The notes under the pieces: model-generated
Database searches by the model: none
What the model was told of the DNA's origin: nothing
Seen by the model: only the letters and a program-made list of their open reading frames with translations
Shown: positions 10,385-23,200 of the stretch, one piece after another
Position numbering within the stretch: position 1 is the first letter of the stretch
How the letters are laid out: every line of letters begins with the position of its first letter
Origin: Viscum album
Lineage: Eukaryota; Streptophyta; Magnoliopsida; Santalales; Viscaceae
Length of the DNA: 64,000 bases
Assembly (NCBI GenBank): GCA_963277665.1
Contig: OY728130.1
Span: 429,151,101-429,215,100 of the forward strand
Direction of reading: 5' to 3'
Program-made: the position numbers and the translations under genes

Positions 10385-10688
10385 CATGTTCTGGATGTTT
10401 TCCTAGAACATGAAACATGTAGCATCATCACTTATATACTATTGGTTAATATCTACTACTGTAGTTATTTTAGTTGTGTATGTTTACTGCTTCTGCTATT
10501 GTTAAATGTTTATTTTGGTATTCCACTGCGCTACACTTTGACAAATGAGGGCATAGTTTCCCCACTATCAGACTTGGGCCCTCGCTGCTAGTCGGCAGCC
10601 TCTGGAGTTTGGGGAAATGTGCTTGAGGTCACATGGAGAACTGGGCTTGGGGAACCCGTTACGTGGCACCCGAGTCCGGGACGTTACA

Positions 10689-10693
10689 CATGA
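10689..10693. repeat. Target site duplication, right copy
   Basis: CATGA directly after the CA end of the 3' LTR, identical to 494-498. Confidence 0.9.
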
Positions 10694-11279
10694 CGGTTAT
10701 AATAGAAATTTAAATCTCATCGTTCTAAATGTGATAAATCAACACATCACGGATGATGTTATCATATTTAGTACAAAAGGAGAGGGGAAGATAATTGATA
10801 ATGGGGTTTTAAATTAACAAAATAGAATTATTTTGTATAAAAGATAATGGTGTTATTATTTCACTTAGATAATGGGTGTTTTGGTGAAGAAAATAAATTA
10901 AAGGAAAATGAAAATAAATTCAAAGAAAAAGAAAGAGGTTTTTAACACTTGAATTCTTCTCCTTGAGATCTTACTTATGGCACTTGAGTTTGGTATCTTA
11001 TTGAGTCCAAAGGATCCTAGAAAATTTGGGGGAGACATGTGAAGATTGTTATGTATAATCTTTATAAGAATTAAGGCTTTAGAGGTGTGTGGAAATAGCT
11101 GGTGAGGTGTGGTATATATAATCGAGTATAGTGTTTTTTGATTATATTATTCATTATTTAATTATATTATATTGGTTCAAGACTATAAATAGTGTGTATT
11201 CTTGTGAATATGTATTCTAATTTGTTTATTTTAGTTATGAACAATGTTTATTACATAATTCATACATCATCCATGACTT
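10694..11279. other. AT-rich spacer
   Basis: No gene seen. The only open frame near its start runs out of the LTR and has no recognisable content. Confidence 0.65.
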
Positions 11280-12000
11280 AATAATTCATGTATTTAGCTA
11301 ATATCATAAATTACCATATTTAACTATTTATAAAAAATTCAACTATTTTAGAAAAATCCCAAAAATCAGGTCTAACTCTATTTAGGCATGTAGAATGTTG
11401 AAATCAACTAAATTATATGAAATTATTTTTCTAATTATTAGAAATTTAATTTTTAATTAATATGAACATTTATTGGAAAAATACCAATTTTTAAATTATA
11501 TCTAATTTTATAATACTTTAAAATTTTAATTAAGGTCTCATAAAATAATCTAATAATAATTAGACAACAAAATATAAATTTATTAATTTATTTCAAGAAA
11601 ATATATATTCATTTAAACCATTTTATTAATTATAAAATTTTAAATCAATTTTTATGACATACAAAAATATGGCACTTAATTTGTCATTTTAAATCATTTA
11701 ATTAATAATACCATGATATAAATATATCATACTTTTATTCATAAGATACATAAATTTTATTTTATACTTTCATTATTGAGGTTACTATTCTATCAACATG
11801 GTTACTATTCTTAATAGTCACATTACTATTCAAAAGGTTATTTCACTATTCCATTTATTTAGGTTCCTTAATTTATATAAATACATCTTATTTCATTCAT
11901 TATTTTTTTAATCTATTCATGGAGTTCTCTAAGTGATGTTTATGTTATTTATACTATATAAAAAAATTATAAGTACCATAAATTTGGATCAATACTGTAA
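11280..12000. repeat. Diverged direct repeat, copy 1
   Basis: Aligns by eye with 12068-12760 in the same order: TAATAATTCATG, GAAATTTAATTTTTAA, AAGGTCTCATAAAAT, ATATATCATACTTTTATTCAT, GAGGTTACT, TAGTCACATTACTATTC and CCTTAATTTAT each have a counterpart 758-790 bp further on. Identity is low (perhaps 65-75 percent), so the duplication is old. It could be two units of a satellite or two adjacent solo LTRs. No coding sequence. Confidence 0.65.
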
Positions 12001-12067
12001 ATGGTATTGATTCCCATGACTACGTACCATAAAGGGATAAGGAAAGTTTGAGATTATGGGTTAACAT

Positions 12068-12760
12068 CAACCTTGACTCAATAATTCATGGATTTTTTAA
12101 ATATGTGAAATTATAAGTATTTAATAAAAAAACTCTCCCTAACAATTTTTTGATTTGTAGAATTCAAAAATGAAAACCATTTTATGAAAATAATTTTCTA
12201 AATATGAGAAATTTAATTTTTAAAAAAATCAACATTTATTAAAAAATAGAATTTAATATTATAGAATATTTTATGATAATTTTATAAATTAATTATGGTC
12301 TTATAAAATTATATTACAATCATATGACAAAAAATATTGATTAATGAATCTATTTCAATAAAATGAATTATTTATATCATTATTATAATTATAAAATTAT
12401 CAATAAATATTTATGTTTCATAAAAATACTAATACATAACTTATCATTTTTAGAATATTTATATACATATTCGAAAATAAATATATCATATTTTAATTCA
12501 TAATATACCTAAATTTTATTCGTACTTTCATATGTGAGGTTACTCTTCCATTGGATAATTTACTATTACTAATGGTCGCATTACAATTCCATCAGCCAAG
12601 TTACTATTCCATCAGAAATATTTCCTTAATTTATGAAAATAATTCTTATTTTATTCATTAATCATTTATAAAGTTTGTATTGTGTTCTATATGTAATTTT
12701 TATGTGATTTACACAATATGGAATAATTATAAGAAGGAAATTCCATTGATAAAATATTGG
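12068..12760. repeat. Diverged direct repeat, copy 2
   Basis: The second member of the adjacent pair. Landmarks: CAATAATTCATGG, GAAATTTAATTTTTAA, ATGGTCTTATAAAAT, ATATATCATATTTTAATTCAT, GAGGTTACTCTTCC, GGTCGCATTACAATTCC and CCTTAATTTAT. Confidence 0.65.
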
Positions 12761-15700
12761 TTTGTTACATTTTTTGTGGCATTGGGTAACCTTATAGGCC
12801 CCGCCTTTCACATAAATTAACATTTATTTGATTCATCAAATATTCCTTAAAAACACCCAAAGTCTAATGCATTAAAACCATTAACAATTTTTAATCGGTA
12901 TGAACTATATGAACATAATCTAATGGAATAAGTACAAGAATAATTACATTAAACTATGTGAAAGTCCTCCGAGGAATGTCTCATGGGTAACCTGACCTCC
13001 TAAGACCTCAATTAATGATGGTTCACCTCCCTTCAATGCCATTCAAACTTATTTGAGACAATTTCCCCAATGGTCAAATCATTATGACATTTAGAATATT
13101 TCCCCCTTATTGAACAAACTCAGAAACATTAAACTAGGTTCTCATATCTGTGCCCCATGACTTTAAATTGTCTTCCAATCATCCTAGTAATGTTTTGTGT
13201 TGTATCTGGCCTACATGATCCTCAACCAACATTGCACTATCACTCCACCGTGCTAGACATATACTTTTGGGATGGTCACTCAGTAATACTAACATCTTGA
13301 CCTTAAACTATATGCAATATATCTTTTAGATGTTCAGTTTGGAAGGGCCTTTTAGGATCCTCATGCATGTCAGGTTACCTCTCATCTGTTCTGAACACGT
13401 CACCATTGAGACACACAACCCTATAGTCCAAAAATCATGACTTTACACTATGTTTGAATCACCCTAGATTCAATTTCATTGTTAAGGGATTCTTGGAACA
13501 CCATTTCCACTAGTTCTAAATCCTATGGTATCATAATAAAACTTCCAAGAGTGGTCACATATGATAAAATATATATGGACAAAAACTAGGATTCACGGTC
13601 TAATCATTTTGACTATATACTATTTTTTAACTTCATTTTCTAACTTGTAAGAACCTACACATTTAAACATAAGGGGAAAAATTTCTATTAGGTGCAAAAA
13701 CCTTATGGGAAACCTGATTAAGAGGCAGATTCCCCTGTTATATCCCTCACATGACTTGGGAAAACATATAGGGATACAAAGAAAGAGATATAAAGCTACA
13801 AGGGACCCAATATGGACCCTATAATAAAACCAGATTCTATCAAAGATCCGCTTAGTTTTGGAAAAAGTTAGATAAAATCATATAGTCCCTTTAGCTCATG
13901 ATCCCCTATTGGGAGTACCCTTGTTTTGTTACCCTATCACACCCCCACTATAATGGTTGGGTGGGTGTTCTTTACATTGGGTCACATATCTTGGTCAAAT
14001 GGTGTTAATGTGTATGACATATCTTCCCAATCACATTATTATATACTATGATATACATCATCCTAACCATACGATGTTAAACTGTGTCTCCATCATCCTC
14101 ATTGTATGATGTTAAGCTGTGTTTCTATCTTTCTTATTGCATGATTTTAAACTATGAAATATATGATTCCCTCTCCTAAAAATAATATTTTCATATTTGT
14201 TGTTGGTCACCTACCACATCCTTCATGTTCTTTGACCATTATTTGGCATCTGTGACAATGCTCCCCTTAGACATCAAGTCTGATCTTTTCCCATAATGAT
14301 ATTCCTACCCAATGTTCTCAAATCCATGGTGGCGTAATTCCTAGAGTATTGAACTCCGTTTGAGTATTCCATCTCTTTATCTCCACTCTTTGTGTGTCAC
14401 TCTATTTGTATCCCTATCCTCCTCCAAATTTTAATGGGATCCCATTAAAGGCATAGTCCTATACCACATTGGATAGCTTACAATCCTAAGCACTCACACT
14501 AAAAGACTTATAAAAAATTTGAATTGGGTCCTATGTTATAATATTGGTTAATAGTCTAAATAATTTTGTTTTTTCACAATACTCATAAAAATATAATATA
14601 TTCTATGTTTCAAAAATGTTTAGTAGTTATCCTATATCGTCACACCACTGACTTTGGGTTCCAGATCTTGGGTATCCTAATTCATGATATTGATTCTTCT
14701 TTTCAACACACCTTCCGTGACCATGTTTATGCACTACAATGAATTGGAAAAGAATGTTGGATATTTAGATGGCCCCATTCTCTAGCCATAGCCCTTCTCA
14801 ACTGGGAAACTCCTATTGGTGAATAAACAAATTCAGAAAATATTTGTTTTCCCATCATCTGACAATCTAATATAATGGGTAAAACACATGGTTTCCCTTA
14901 TTTCTCACACCGAGCATGAATCCTTAGGTCTTGTGGAGTAATCTTTTTTTATATCATTAGTGTGATTTAATTTTAACTCTAATGTTTAAAAAATAAAAAA
15001 TTCCATGCATTTGAGATTACATCATACAAACTTTAAAATCATTCATGGGCCATTCACACATCTAAACCTATCTTTTTTTCAGAGAAAAAATTACCTCTAT
15101 GGTTTTTTCATGGAAATAAAAAACTATATCCCAAATAGCATCTATAGTGTGACCTCTAGAACCTATAGGTTCTTAACTATTTCTACATATTATTATTTAT
15201 CCATTGGGTTAAGCTCATCAACCCAAATTCACAACTAACCCTGATCATCCAGGTAATCACCTATCTAAGATACTGCCTCCTCTGATCAAGCATATACCTC
15301 TTCCCACATAGATATCAACTAATATATGATCTCTATATGATAATTGTTGAAAAAATATTGTTTGTTCACATTCTATTCAAACCATTTATTTTCATGATAG
15401 GCCTCATAAAAATTTCTAGTTCCATTATATTTCTCTCAGTTTTAGGAGATGTCAAATTGTTTGGCCTTTTTTATGCACCTGCTCGATAGGGTATTTACGG
15501 ATCACAGTATAAAGACCATATGAGTCCAGACCTATATTTCCCATTTGTAACAGCTAGTGGAAGAGGAAACCCATATGACTCACTATATATGGATCTAGAG
15601 TGTGGGTAAAAAGTGTTTCACACTCCTCCATACCCTATGTCAGATGATGCGATTCAATTTGGCAACACCAGACCCAAAATTTTACAATTTGTTTTGTGGA

Positions 15701-18700
15701 ACATGATTTTAATATATGAAGGTGGTGAGAAAAGTGGTAGTAGTATCCTCTTCTATAAACCTCTATGATGGGTCGTATTAGATGTCATGTGTGTGTGGGG
15801 GGGGGGGTCATATTCATCTATCTTTTTATTGATGAAACCATTCTTATCAACACTAATATCCAAACCTTTAGAAAACTAACCTATTTATGAGATTAAATTC
15901 CATCAAAGGAACAAGTAGGGATCCACTTGGATGGATGGATCTCCAAGTTTTAGCATAGATATATGGAGAGGCTACCTATGATCCCTAAACATTGTTATTT
16001 TCCCATAACACACCCTCTCAAGGACTATGTTTATAAAATTTGTTAATTTAGTTTGACTCATAGATATTGATTATGTAAATTTGTATCACATAAGAATGAA
16101 AGTCATACAAAAGTAAATAATTTGGGAGATGAACAGACATTAACATTAGATAGGGAATTATTCCATCATAGACCCCTAGATGCAAGTTGTTACTTCAATA
16201 AATCATATCAGAACCCTTAGTGCTAGTTGGTTGGAATCTACAAAAAATATAGAAAATAATTGATGTAATAAAATCAATATATTTTTGATTGTTTGAAAAG
16301 ATCTAGGATGGTTGATATTCATTATTACCTCACAGCATGGGGGATTTAGCGATTAGTTTCCCTAGATGGTCTTTCTCAATAGCGAAGGACGTCTCTTTTA
16401 GGATACTACAGAACAATCTCTCATAGGGGACTGGGAGGACAAGGGGCTCTATTACCACAACTCAAACCCCCTCATTAGAATCCATAATCATAGTAACAAT
16501 ATACACATACTACTAAGTGTACCAACAAATACCTATTACATAACCCTTGTCTTCTATGAGAGGGATATATTGGTCAGCCTCTACTCTCCCCCACATAGGC
16601 AAATCCTTTTTAGGGACATAGAAGAAAGTAGGAAAGGGATAGAAGAGATAGGTCAGTTAAAAAATAATATCACCTCTCTTAATAGAATCTCTTATAGGTT
16701 ATAACCTACCAAGGATACCTCACTACTCTCCTAGGGTGTCACCAGATTAGAAATAGATTCCCAAGACTCTTTTTCATTGTTCCCTATGTGTCTTCACCTT
16801 GGGATGCCACCTACTACACTAATTCTTCAGCATAATTTTTCTCTTCAGGATTAAGATCGCCACTGAAATATTTCACACCTTACTTGAGGGATGATCAAAT
16901 CCCCATATTATAGCATAATAATATCCATATCCAACACATATTAAAACTATTCATGGAAGTGTACCATGGAATATAACAAAGAAATACCATCCACCGAAAG
17001 CATGATTCCATCCCATGATGGCCTCATCCATAGCTATACTATCATCAGGGTCATTTATAGTATTCAAAGCTTCCAAAAGCATAGTGAATTAAGAATCATT
17101 ATTTAGATGTAGCAGATACTGCTACTTATCTCTAGGGAACTACTTGGTTCTAAAAGTACTATAATTAGATCCCTATACATACTCCCATGGTCTCTTTTGA
17201 GGGATGTTATCCCCTCCAAGATGAGGGGGTGAAATAGCACATTGATATTCCACCATTGTAGCATCAGTTAGATCACTCGACACTTCATGATCCCCTTGAA
17301 GAGTAGTCTACCTATAACCATGTTGCTATTATGCCTCTCTTGACAGTGTGATTAACCTCATAATTTGATGCAGGATCTTTAATATATTTTCCTCTACCCA
17401 ATTTCTATAATAGGTCTACGTGTGTCCAAAATGGATGCTAGTGGCTGGCTTCATGATAGCCTCCCCATTCCTTCACCTATGAACATCCACCACAGATAAT
17501 GAATGATAAATTATTACTTTACTAACTAATCCATATGTAAACTCTCTTCATAGGGTAATGGATACATCCAAATTGGAGGGAGAACCCAAATAGGGTAAAG
17601 TTCTCACAATAGGAATTATTGTATATCTATATGACCATTACACAAAATCATAATTTTTGTTGATATTATCACTTCTCCAGTTTCCCCACCATGTTATTTA
17701 TTATCTCTCCATAATGAGTCGAGAATGGATGAAATTTTATGTTTATAGTGCTTTTGATGCTATCCAAAACTCCAAATTTGTTAAGATCCACTAGAAAAAA
17801 CCTGATGACTTTAAGTAGGGAAGGAAATTAACCAGAATATGGAGGAGTGACGAGACTTGGGAATTCATAGCCTCTAAAGTTGGCTATAACCCACCCATGT
17901 AAGGACAATAATGGACCTTAGATTCACTTAGAAATGCTCCCTCTGTCCATGTGGCCTAGCCATATGTAGATCAAGGCCAACACCAGTATTCCTTGATTTA
18001 TCCTTTTTCTAAATTCTAGGATCTACATCATCACAAGAATCTCTATAAGTAGTACCATGTTCACATCTATCAATAGAAAAAACCAGTCGTTAAAGAAGGT
18101 GCCAATATATTTAGTGTAGAGAACCACTATATTATAGCCCTCCATTATTCTAAATTCCCACTCCTGATAACTCCCATCCTATAAGATCATCCATTATGAT
18201 CCTAGTTTCCTTCTCTACTATGATTTTAAGAAGAGAATTTACCACCTATATATTTTCACAGTTGGTGTACTCTTCAGAAACATCGCCAACAATTTCTTTA
18301 ACATGATGTTCTATTTGATGTGGGGATTATGATTCATGACACTAATCAACACATTTAGAAGGATCTATGTAACATGGGGAGGGTATGATACCTGTCACAA
18401 ATTCATTCAGTTTGGGGAAGAATTTGTTAAAATGGAATCCCATTAATGTCAATCCACTGATGCAGTTCAGGTCGTCGATGCTGATTCTCACCTTCATATA
18501 ATGGATATTGAACTTGTTGGTGTCTGGGGACCACTGGACATGGAGCTCTAGAAGTATCTCATGTTAGTGATATACATTAAAATAGTATATCCAAAATACC
18601 ACATATAATTCCATGTGGGTAGATCAACCTATATTCCTAAAAAGGTAACCATACCAATTATTCCCAGGCCTACTCTTTAGCAGAGTTTCCCACAACACTA

Positions 18701-20260
18701 AAATCATAGACCGAGTACTAGCCCATATTTTTGTTCTGGATTCTAGTACGAAATATTCTAGTTTTTCTAGATGGGAAATCCTCATTATAGTTACTTAGTG
18801 TCAGTAATCATCCATCCATTCCGAGTGTTGATGGTAGTGTCTTCATACTCCTGAGGAGGATGACCCAAAATAGTGATGTTCCTGGGGGAAATCTCATCAT
18901 GATATGAAAACCAGAAGTACAGAATGTTTAATTCTATGGATGGGATAGACACATCATCCATTAACCCAAAGTTATATAATGTAAGATAGTTTCTCAATAT
19001 ATATCCTCTTTGGGACTCATTCAAGACGTCTACGAGTTTCCTATTATAATAAACTATCCTTCTATCTTTGGAATTTTCTAGGTTCCCTACCATATCAACC
19101 CATCATAAAGTAGAAATAGAATTTATATCATCTTGTATAGAAGTGTTGTCCATTTATTTATGATATATCGGTTCTAAGGCTTGATCAATAAATTCTTGGT
19201 TTTTGTCATGGAATGAATCCGCATCACACAAAATTAGGGTAGATCATGCAAATTACTGTCTGGGGTGTGGAATTTGTTTCAAAAAAGTAAAGAGTTTCAT
19301 GAAAGTCATAGTAGATGGCTTGGTATTTTACAAAAAGTGGTGACTTCTATAACCAAGAGAGATCTTACCTCACATTAAAGTTTTATTAACTGATAAATAT
19401 CCCCTCACCCTACTTATAGGCACCTAGGTGATGGCCTACATAAAGCACACAACATAGTTTTTTTGTCCAGAGACATAGTTTCATGAACACATGGAAATTG
19501 GATTCACTTTTAATCATTTTCCACTGAACATAGCCTTCTATTCCCCTATCAGCTCCTTATTCGGGGGAAAATCTTAGGGATGAAAAAAATTCTCATACCT
19601 CAAAAGGCCATTTCTTGATGGATCAAAAATCCAACCCTCTCCGAAGGAGCATTCTTGGGATGAAGAGTATGGGGAACAAATGATTAAATGATTTCGTGCA
19701 TAGAACTTGTTCTTTACACAAATCACTTCCATGGAAATGGAAAAGATGAATTCCATAGGTATCCTTGATTCAGAAATAAATTTTGAAGAGTTTGAAAAAA
19801 AGGAGGATTGTAAAGAATAACACAATTTGGTGTGATATAAAATTTTCCTATGGAAAACAATGTCAAATATTATAGGTTTTTTATTCAAGAACATGGAAGC
19901 CCAAGAATGTGCATGATGAAGCATTGATTTTTGTGAAAATCCCATCATGAAACCACCAAGATGTGTAATAAATTTCTTGTGAAACATAGGATGTTGTCCA
20001 GTCATGCCCCAATTATATAGAGTTGAGAAACATGCAAAATTTTATGTGTAAGAGTGGTTTGGTGCGCAGTCTAATAATTATTTTGGCTATAAATAGAATC
20101 TCACTCCAAACATTGGAAGATTATCTATAAGAGATTAATTGATGGTATCATGCACATAAATCTCTCTTTCGTGTCATCACACAACCCTAAATTTCATGGA
20201 CCCTAAACGGTAGAGACCATGTGTGAAAGAAGTTCTATAGGCCCCAACATGACTTTTCTT
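12761..20260. other. Decayed, moderately AT-rich region, no recognisable gene
   Basis: About 7.5 kb somewhat richer in GC than its surroundings. Long stretches have few CpG and look like heavily C-to-T and G-to-A mutated repeat DNA. On the - strand there are two longer frames (18791-19093, 100 residues; 19574-20005, 143 residues) and, near 16.6-17.3 kb, protein-like but stop-broken sequence. None matches a family I know. An 11-G run is at 15797-15807. My best reading is an old retroelement too degraded to classify. Confidence 0.45.
15797..15807. repeat. Poly-G run
   Basis: Eleven consecutive G after a short GT run. Such runs are error-prone in sequencing, so the exact length is uncertain. 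Confidence 0.8.
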
Positions 20261-23200
20261 ATGGTTGAGAGATCCTCACTCAAAACTACCTAATACTAGT
20301 CTATTTTGTTTTTTTAATTATTATTGTTGTATATTTTTAAAAATTAAAAACCCCCTTATCATTTTATTTGAAAGCCAAGTTTTTAAAATCTATGATTATA
20401 TTAATTATAAAAAGAGTTATAGATATTGGATTTATAAAATTATAATTTCAAAGGAATAATAAAATGTTAATATTAATTTTATTAAACTATGTAAAAAACT
20501 ATATCTCTTTCATGTTTTTATTTTTATATGAAACTAATATATATATATTTTAGTTTCAAGAAGTATTTTCATTTTTAAATGATTTATAATTTTCTTTCAT
20601 TATTTAATTATAACATGTGCTAAAAAGAGTGTATTGTTATGAAAATTTTCTCATTTGATAGCTGAAAATTTTAGTTACATTTAATTACCATAAATGGATG
20701 TATAAATATGTTTTTTTATGGTGATAAAAACCATTGAAAACTATATACCTGTTTTGGAATTTAGGATATTATGATTTCTAAAATATTATTTATTTCATCG
20801 GTATCACATTCAATTTATATAAGAATCACATTTCCTTTTTCGGTTTAGAAATCTAAGACGATTTTATATATTACTTTAAACTAAATTAATTTCTATAAAT
20901 TTTTTTTGAAACCTCAATAGTAGGTCTAAGTACTATAATTGTATCATTATTTTATCTTCATTTTTTATAACATGTGTTTCTCTATATTTTGATCATATAT
21001 TTTAATATACTTCTTATATTGAAGGGATTTTTTAATAATTCTAAGTATATTGAAATTTTTTACAATTAAGTATTATTCATAAAAGGAAACTTTATTAGTT
21101 TATTTAGGATATAAATTATTTGAATTCTAAAATGACTTGCTAAACATGGTTTTAAAAACCCATATGTTTCAACATATTATGTGTTTCCCATCACCTTACA
21201 CTGAGATTTAATACCAATACACCATGAGTGTTCCTTCACCTTACCACATGTATATAATCACCTTACCATAAGGGTCATAAAACATCCTGATCATACCCCA
21301 AACTAGTTACTAGATCTGGTTGGCGATATGGCTATGGTGCGCCCCTGGTTGTCCCTGGGTGGAAATAAGTATCAGGACATAAAAGATTAATGGTGAGAAT
21401 GATTTTATCAAAGGTTTATAAACAAAAGTAGTGGAATCATACGAAATCAGATCAATATAAAAAAGTAATCATTAAGAACAAAAATTCATAAACTGAAGAT
21501 AAAATAAAATAAGATCTACTGGCTAGAAAAACATTTATTTGACACTCACCAAACCCAAAAAACATCATTTTACCATGATGATCATAACCATATAGGATAT
21601 GAACATGAAGAAAAAATAGGAATAGATGTATAGATATGAGTTTAAATAATAATTAGGCATTAACAGGTAAACAATTATCTATGAAATTTCATTAAATAGA
21701 ATATTCATTAACTAAATATTTTAAATAAAATATACCAGAATAAGTTTTTAATCTATAAAAATTCAAAACAAGACATGGTCCATTTCAAACATATTTAAAA
21801 ATAATTTATTTTCTTAAAATGAATGGATTGTATGTTTTAGAGAGAGTGAGAGAGGATGAAGAAGTTAGTTATGAAATGGTGGAGTGGGTGGATAATATGA
21901 AACATTTTTCAAAATATGTAATGTGAAAAAATTTAAAAATCTAACATTCACTTTAACCCAAAATACAACACAAATAGGGAGAATATGAAATGAAAACATA
22001 GTGTGGAAATATGGAATAAAAACTAAATTAACCAAACCAGATGAGGAACATTGATTTTATTTGTAAATAAATCGGTGCTGAAGAATATTGGAATACCTTA
22101 GATATGAGGGAAAAATCTAGAACATAATGTAAACTAACTATTCTATAGGCACACCTCTTGAAATAAAATAGCCCTAACACTCAACTATACCCTTCTTGAT
22201 ATTACTGTTAAAATCCATCCCCAACGAAGAGACCATCCATTCTAATGGTCCACTATCTAGAGTGTAATCTAAAACTTGTGTAATAATTGTTCTTACATAA
22301 TCCACTAGATATTCTAGGTTCCCATGTTATGTCTAAAATGGAGGTGATCCAAGAAAGGATAAATAATCAACTATATATATATAATAAATAGAAGCCATTA
22401 CATATGTTAAAAAACCATGAATAACACCCAATTCACACCAAGGTATAGTTAATTTTCTTCTAATGGATCAATTCATATTGGAAGTCCTATGATGAGGAAA
22501 TTCCACCTCCTTTAACAATGAGTAATGCAAGAGACACATCCCAAGGATATTTTTCTAATAACAACCAATATCAAGAGTCTGAACCGGGCCTCAAGTAACT
22601 TTTTAAAACCATTTTAAAGAGATGAAAACCCGCCAATTTTAATTTCAGGAAATATGAGTACACATTTTGGAAATAGAAACAATATTTAGAAATCAAAAAC
22701 CACATATAATGACCATCCTGGAATTTTAATCAAACACATAGTGTAAAGGTATATATAAAGAAATTCCACACAATCTAACTAAAATAGAAAAAAATTGATT
22801 CAATTTCAAGAAACTATATTAAATATAATATATAACTAATTATCCTAAAAAAGGTGAAAATATTATGAAATCAATGATTCATAAATGTAAAGGCCAAATG
22901 TAAAGGGAAACCTACCTCAAATCAAGTCGAATGGTTATTGGTAAGTAAAAATGGATTAGAGGATGTATAAATAGGCATGAACACACAAAAAGAACCATAA
23001 CATGACAAAACACCAAAAAAGGAATCATGAACCCCTAACCAAATAACCAAGGGATAATATTAAATGAAGAGAAAATGGAAGAATATGTAAAATAGAGAAG
23101 GTACAAGGAGATTACATTGAGTATTCACTGAAAAATATAGAATAAAACACATGATTTCACCATGGGAGGTGGATTATAGGTATAAGGAAGATAGGAGGAT

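Larger units (their letters stand above)
499..10688 (+). mobile_element. Tekay/Del-like Ty3/gypsy chromovirus, complete but inactive
   Basis: A 10.2-kb LTR retrotransposon with all structural parts: 5-bp target duplication, LTRs starting TGTAAGAAC and ending GTTACA, primer binding site, leader, a single gag-pol frame, polypurine tract and 3' LTR. Domain order is Gag, zinc knuckle, protease, RT, RNase H, integrase, chromodomain, which is the Ty3/gypsy order of chromoviruses. Long LTRs (2 kb) and an integrase C-terminal chromodomain of the IPLVRVLW type favour the Tekay (Del) lineage over CRM, Reina or Galadriel, but lineage was assigned from memory of family traits, not by alignment. The frame is broken by 26 stops. 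The LTR copies look about 90-93 percent identical over their first 150 bp by eye, with many C/T and G/A differences. Confidence 0.92.
8645..10688 (+). repeat. 3' LTR of the chromovirus
   Basis: 2044 bp, starting TGTAAGAACC and ending ACGTTACA, collinear with the 5' LTR. It repeats the palindrome cluster (about 8755-9100), the GCCTGAGGG array (about 9725-9995) and the TATATAA box (10378). Compared with the 5' LTR the differences are mainly C/T and G/A transitions. Confidence 0.93.

Noticed and set aside
18791..20005. Two complement-strand ORFs as genes
   Set aside because: No recognisable domain, no adjacent exons, biased composition. Kept only as a weak hint of decayed coding DNA.
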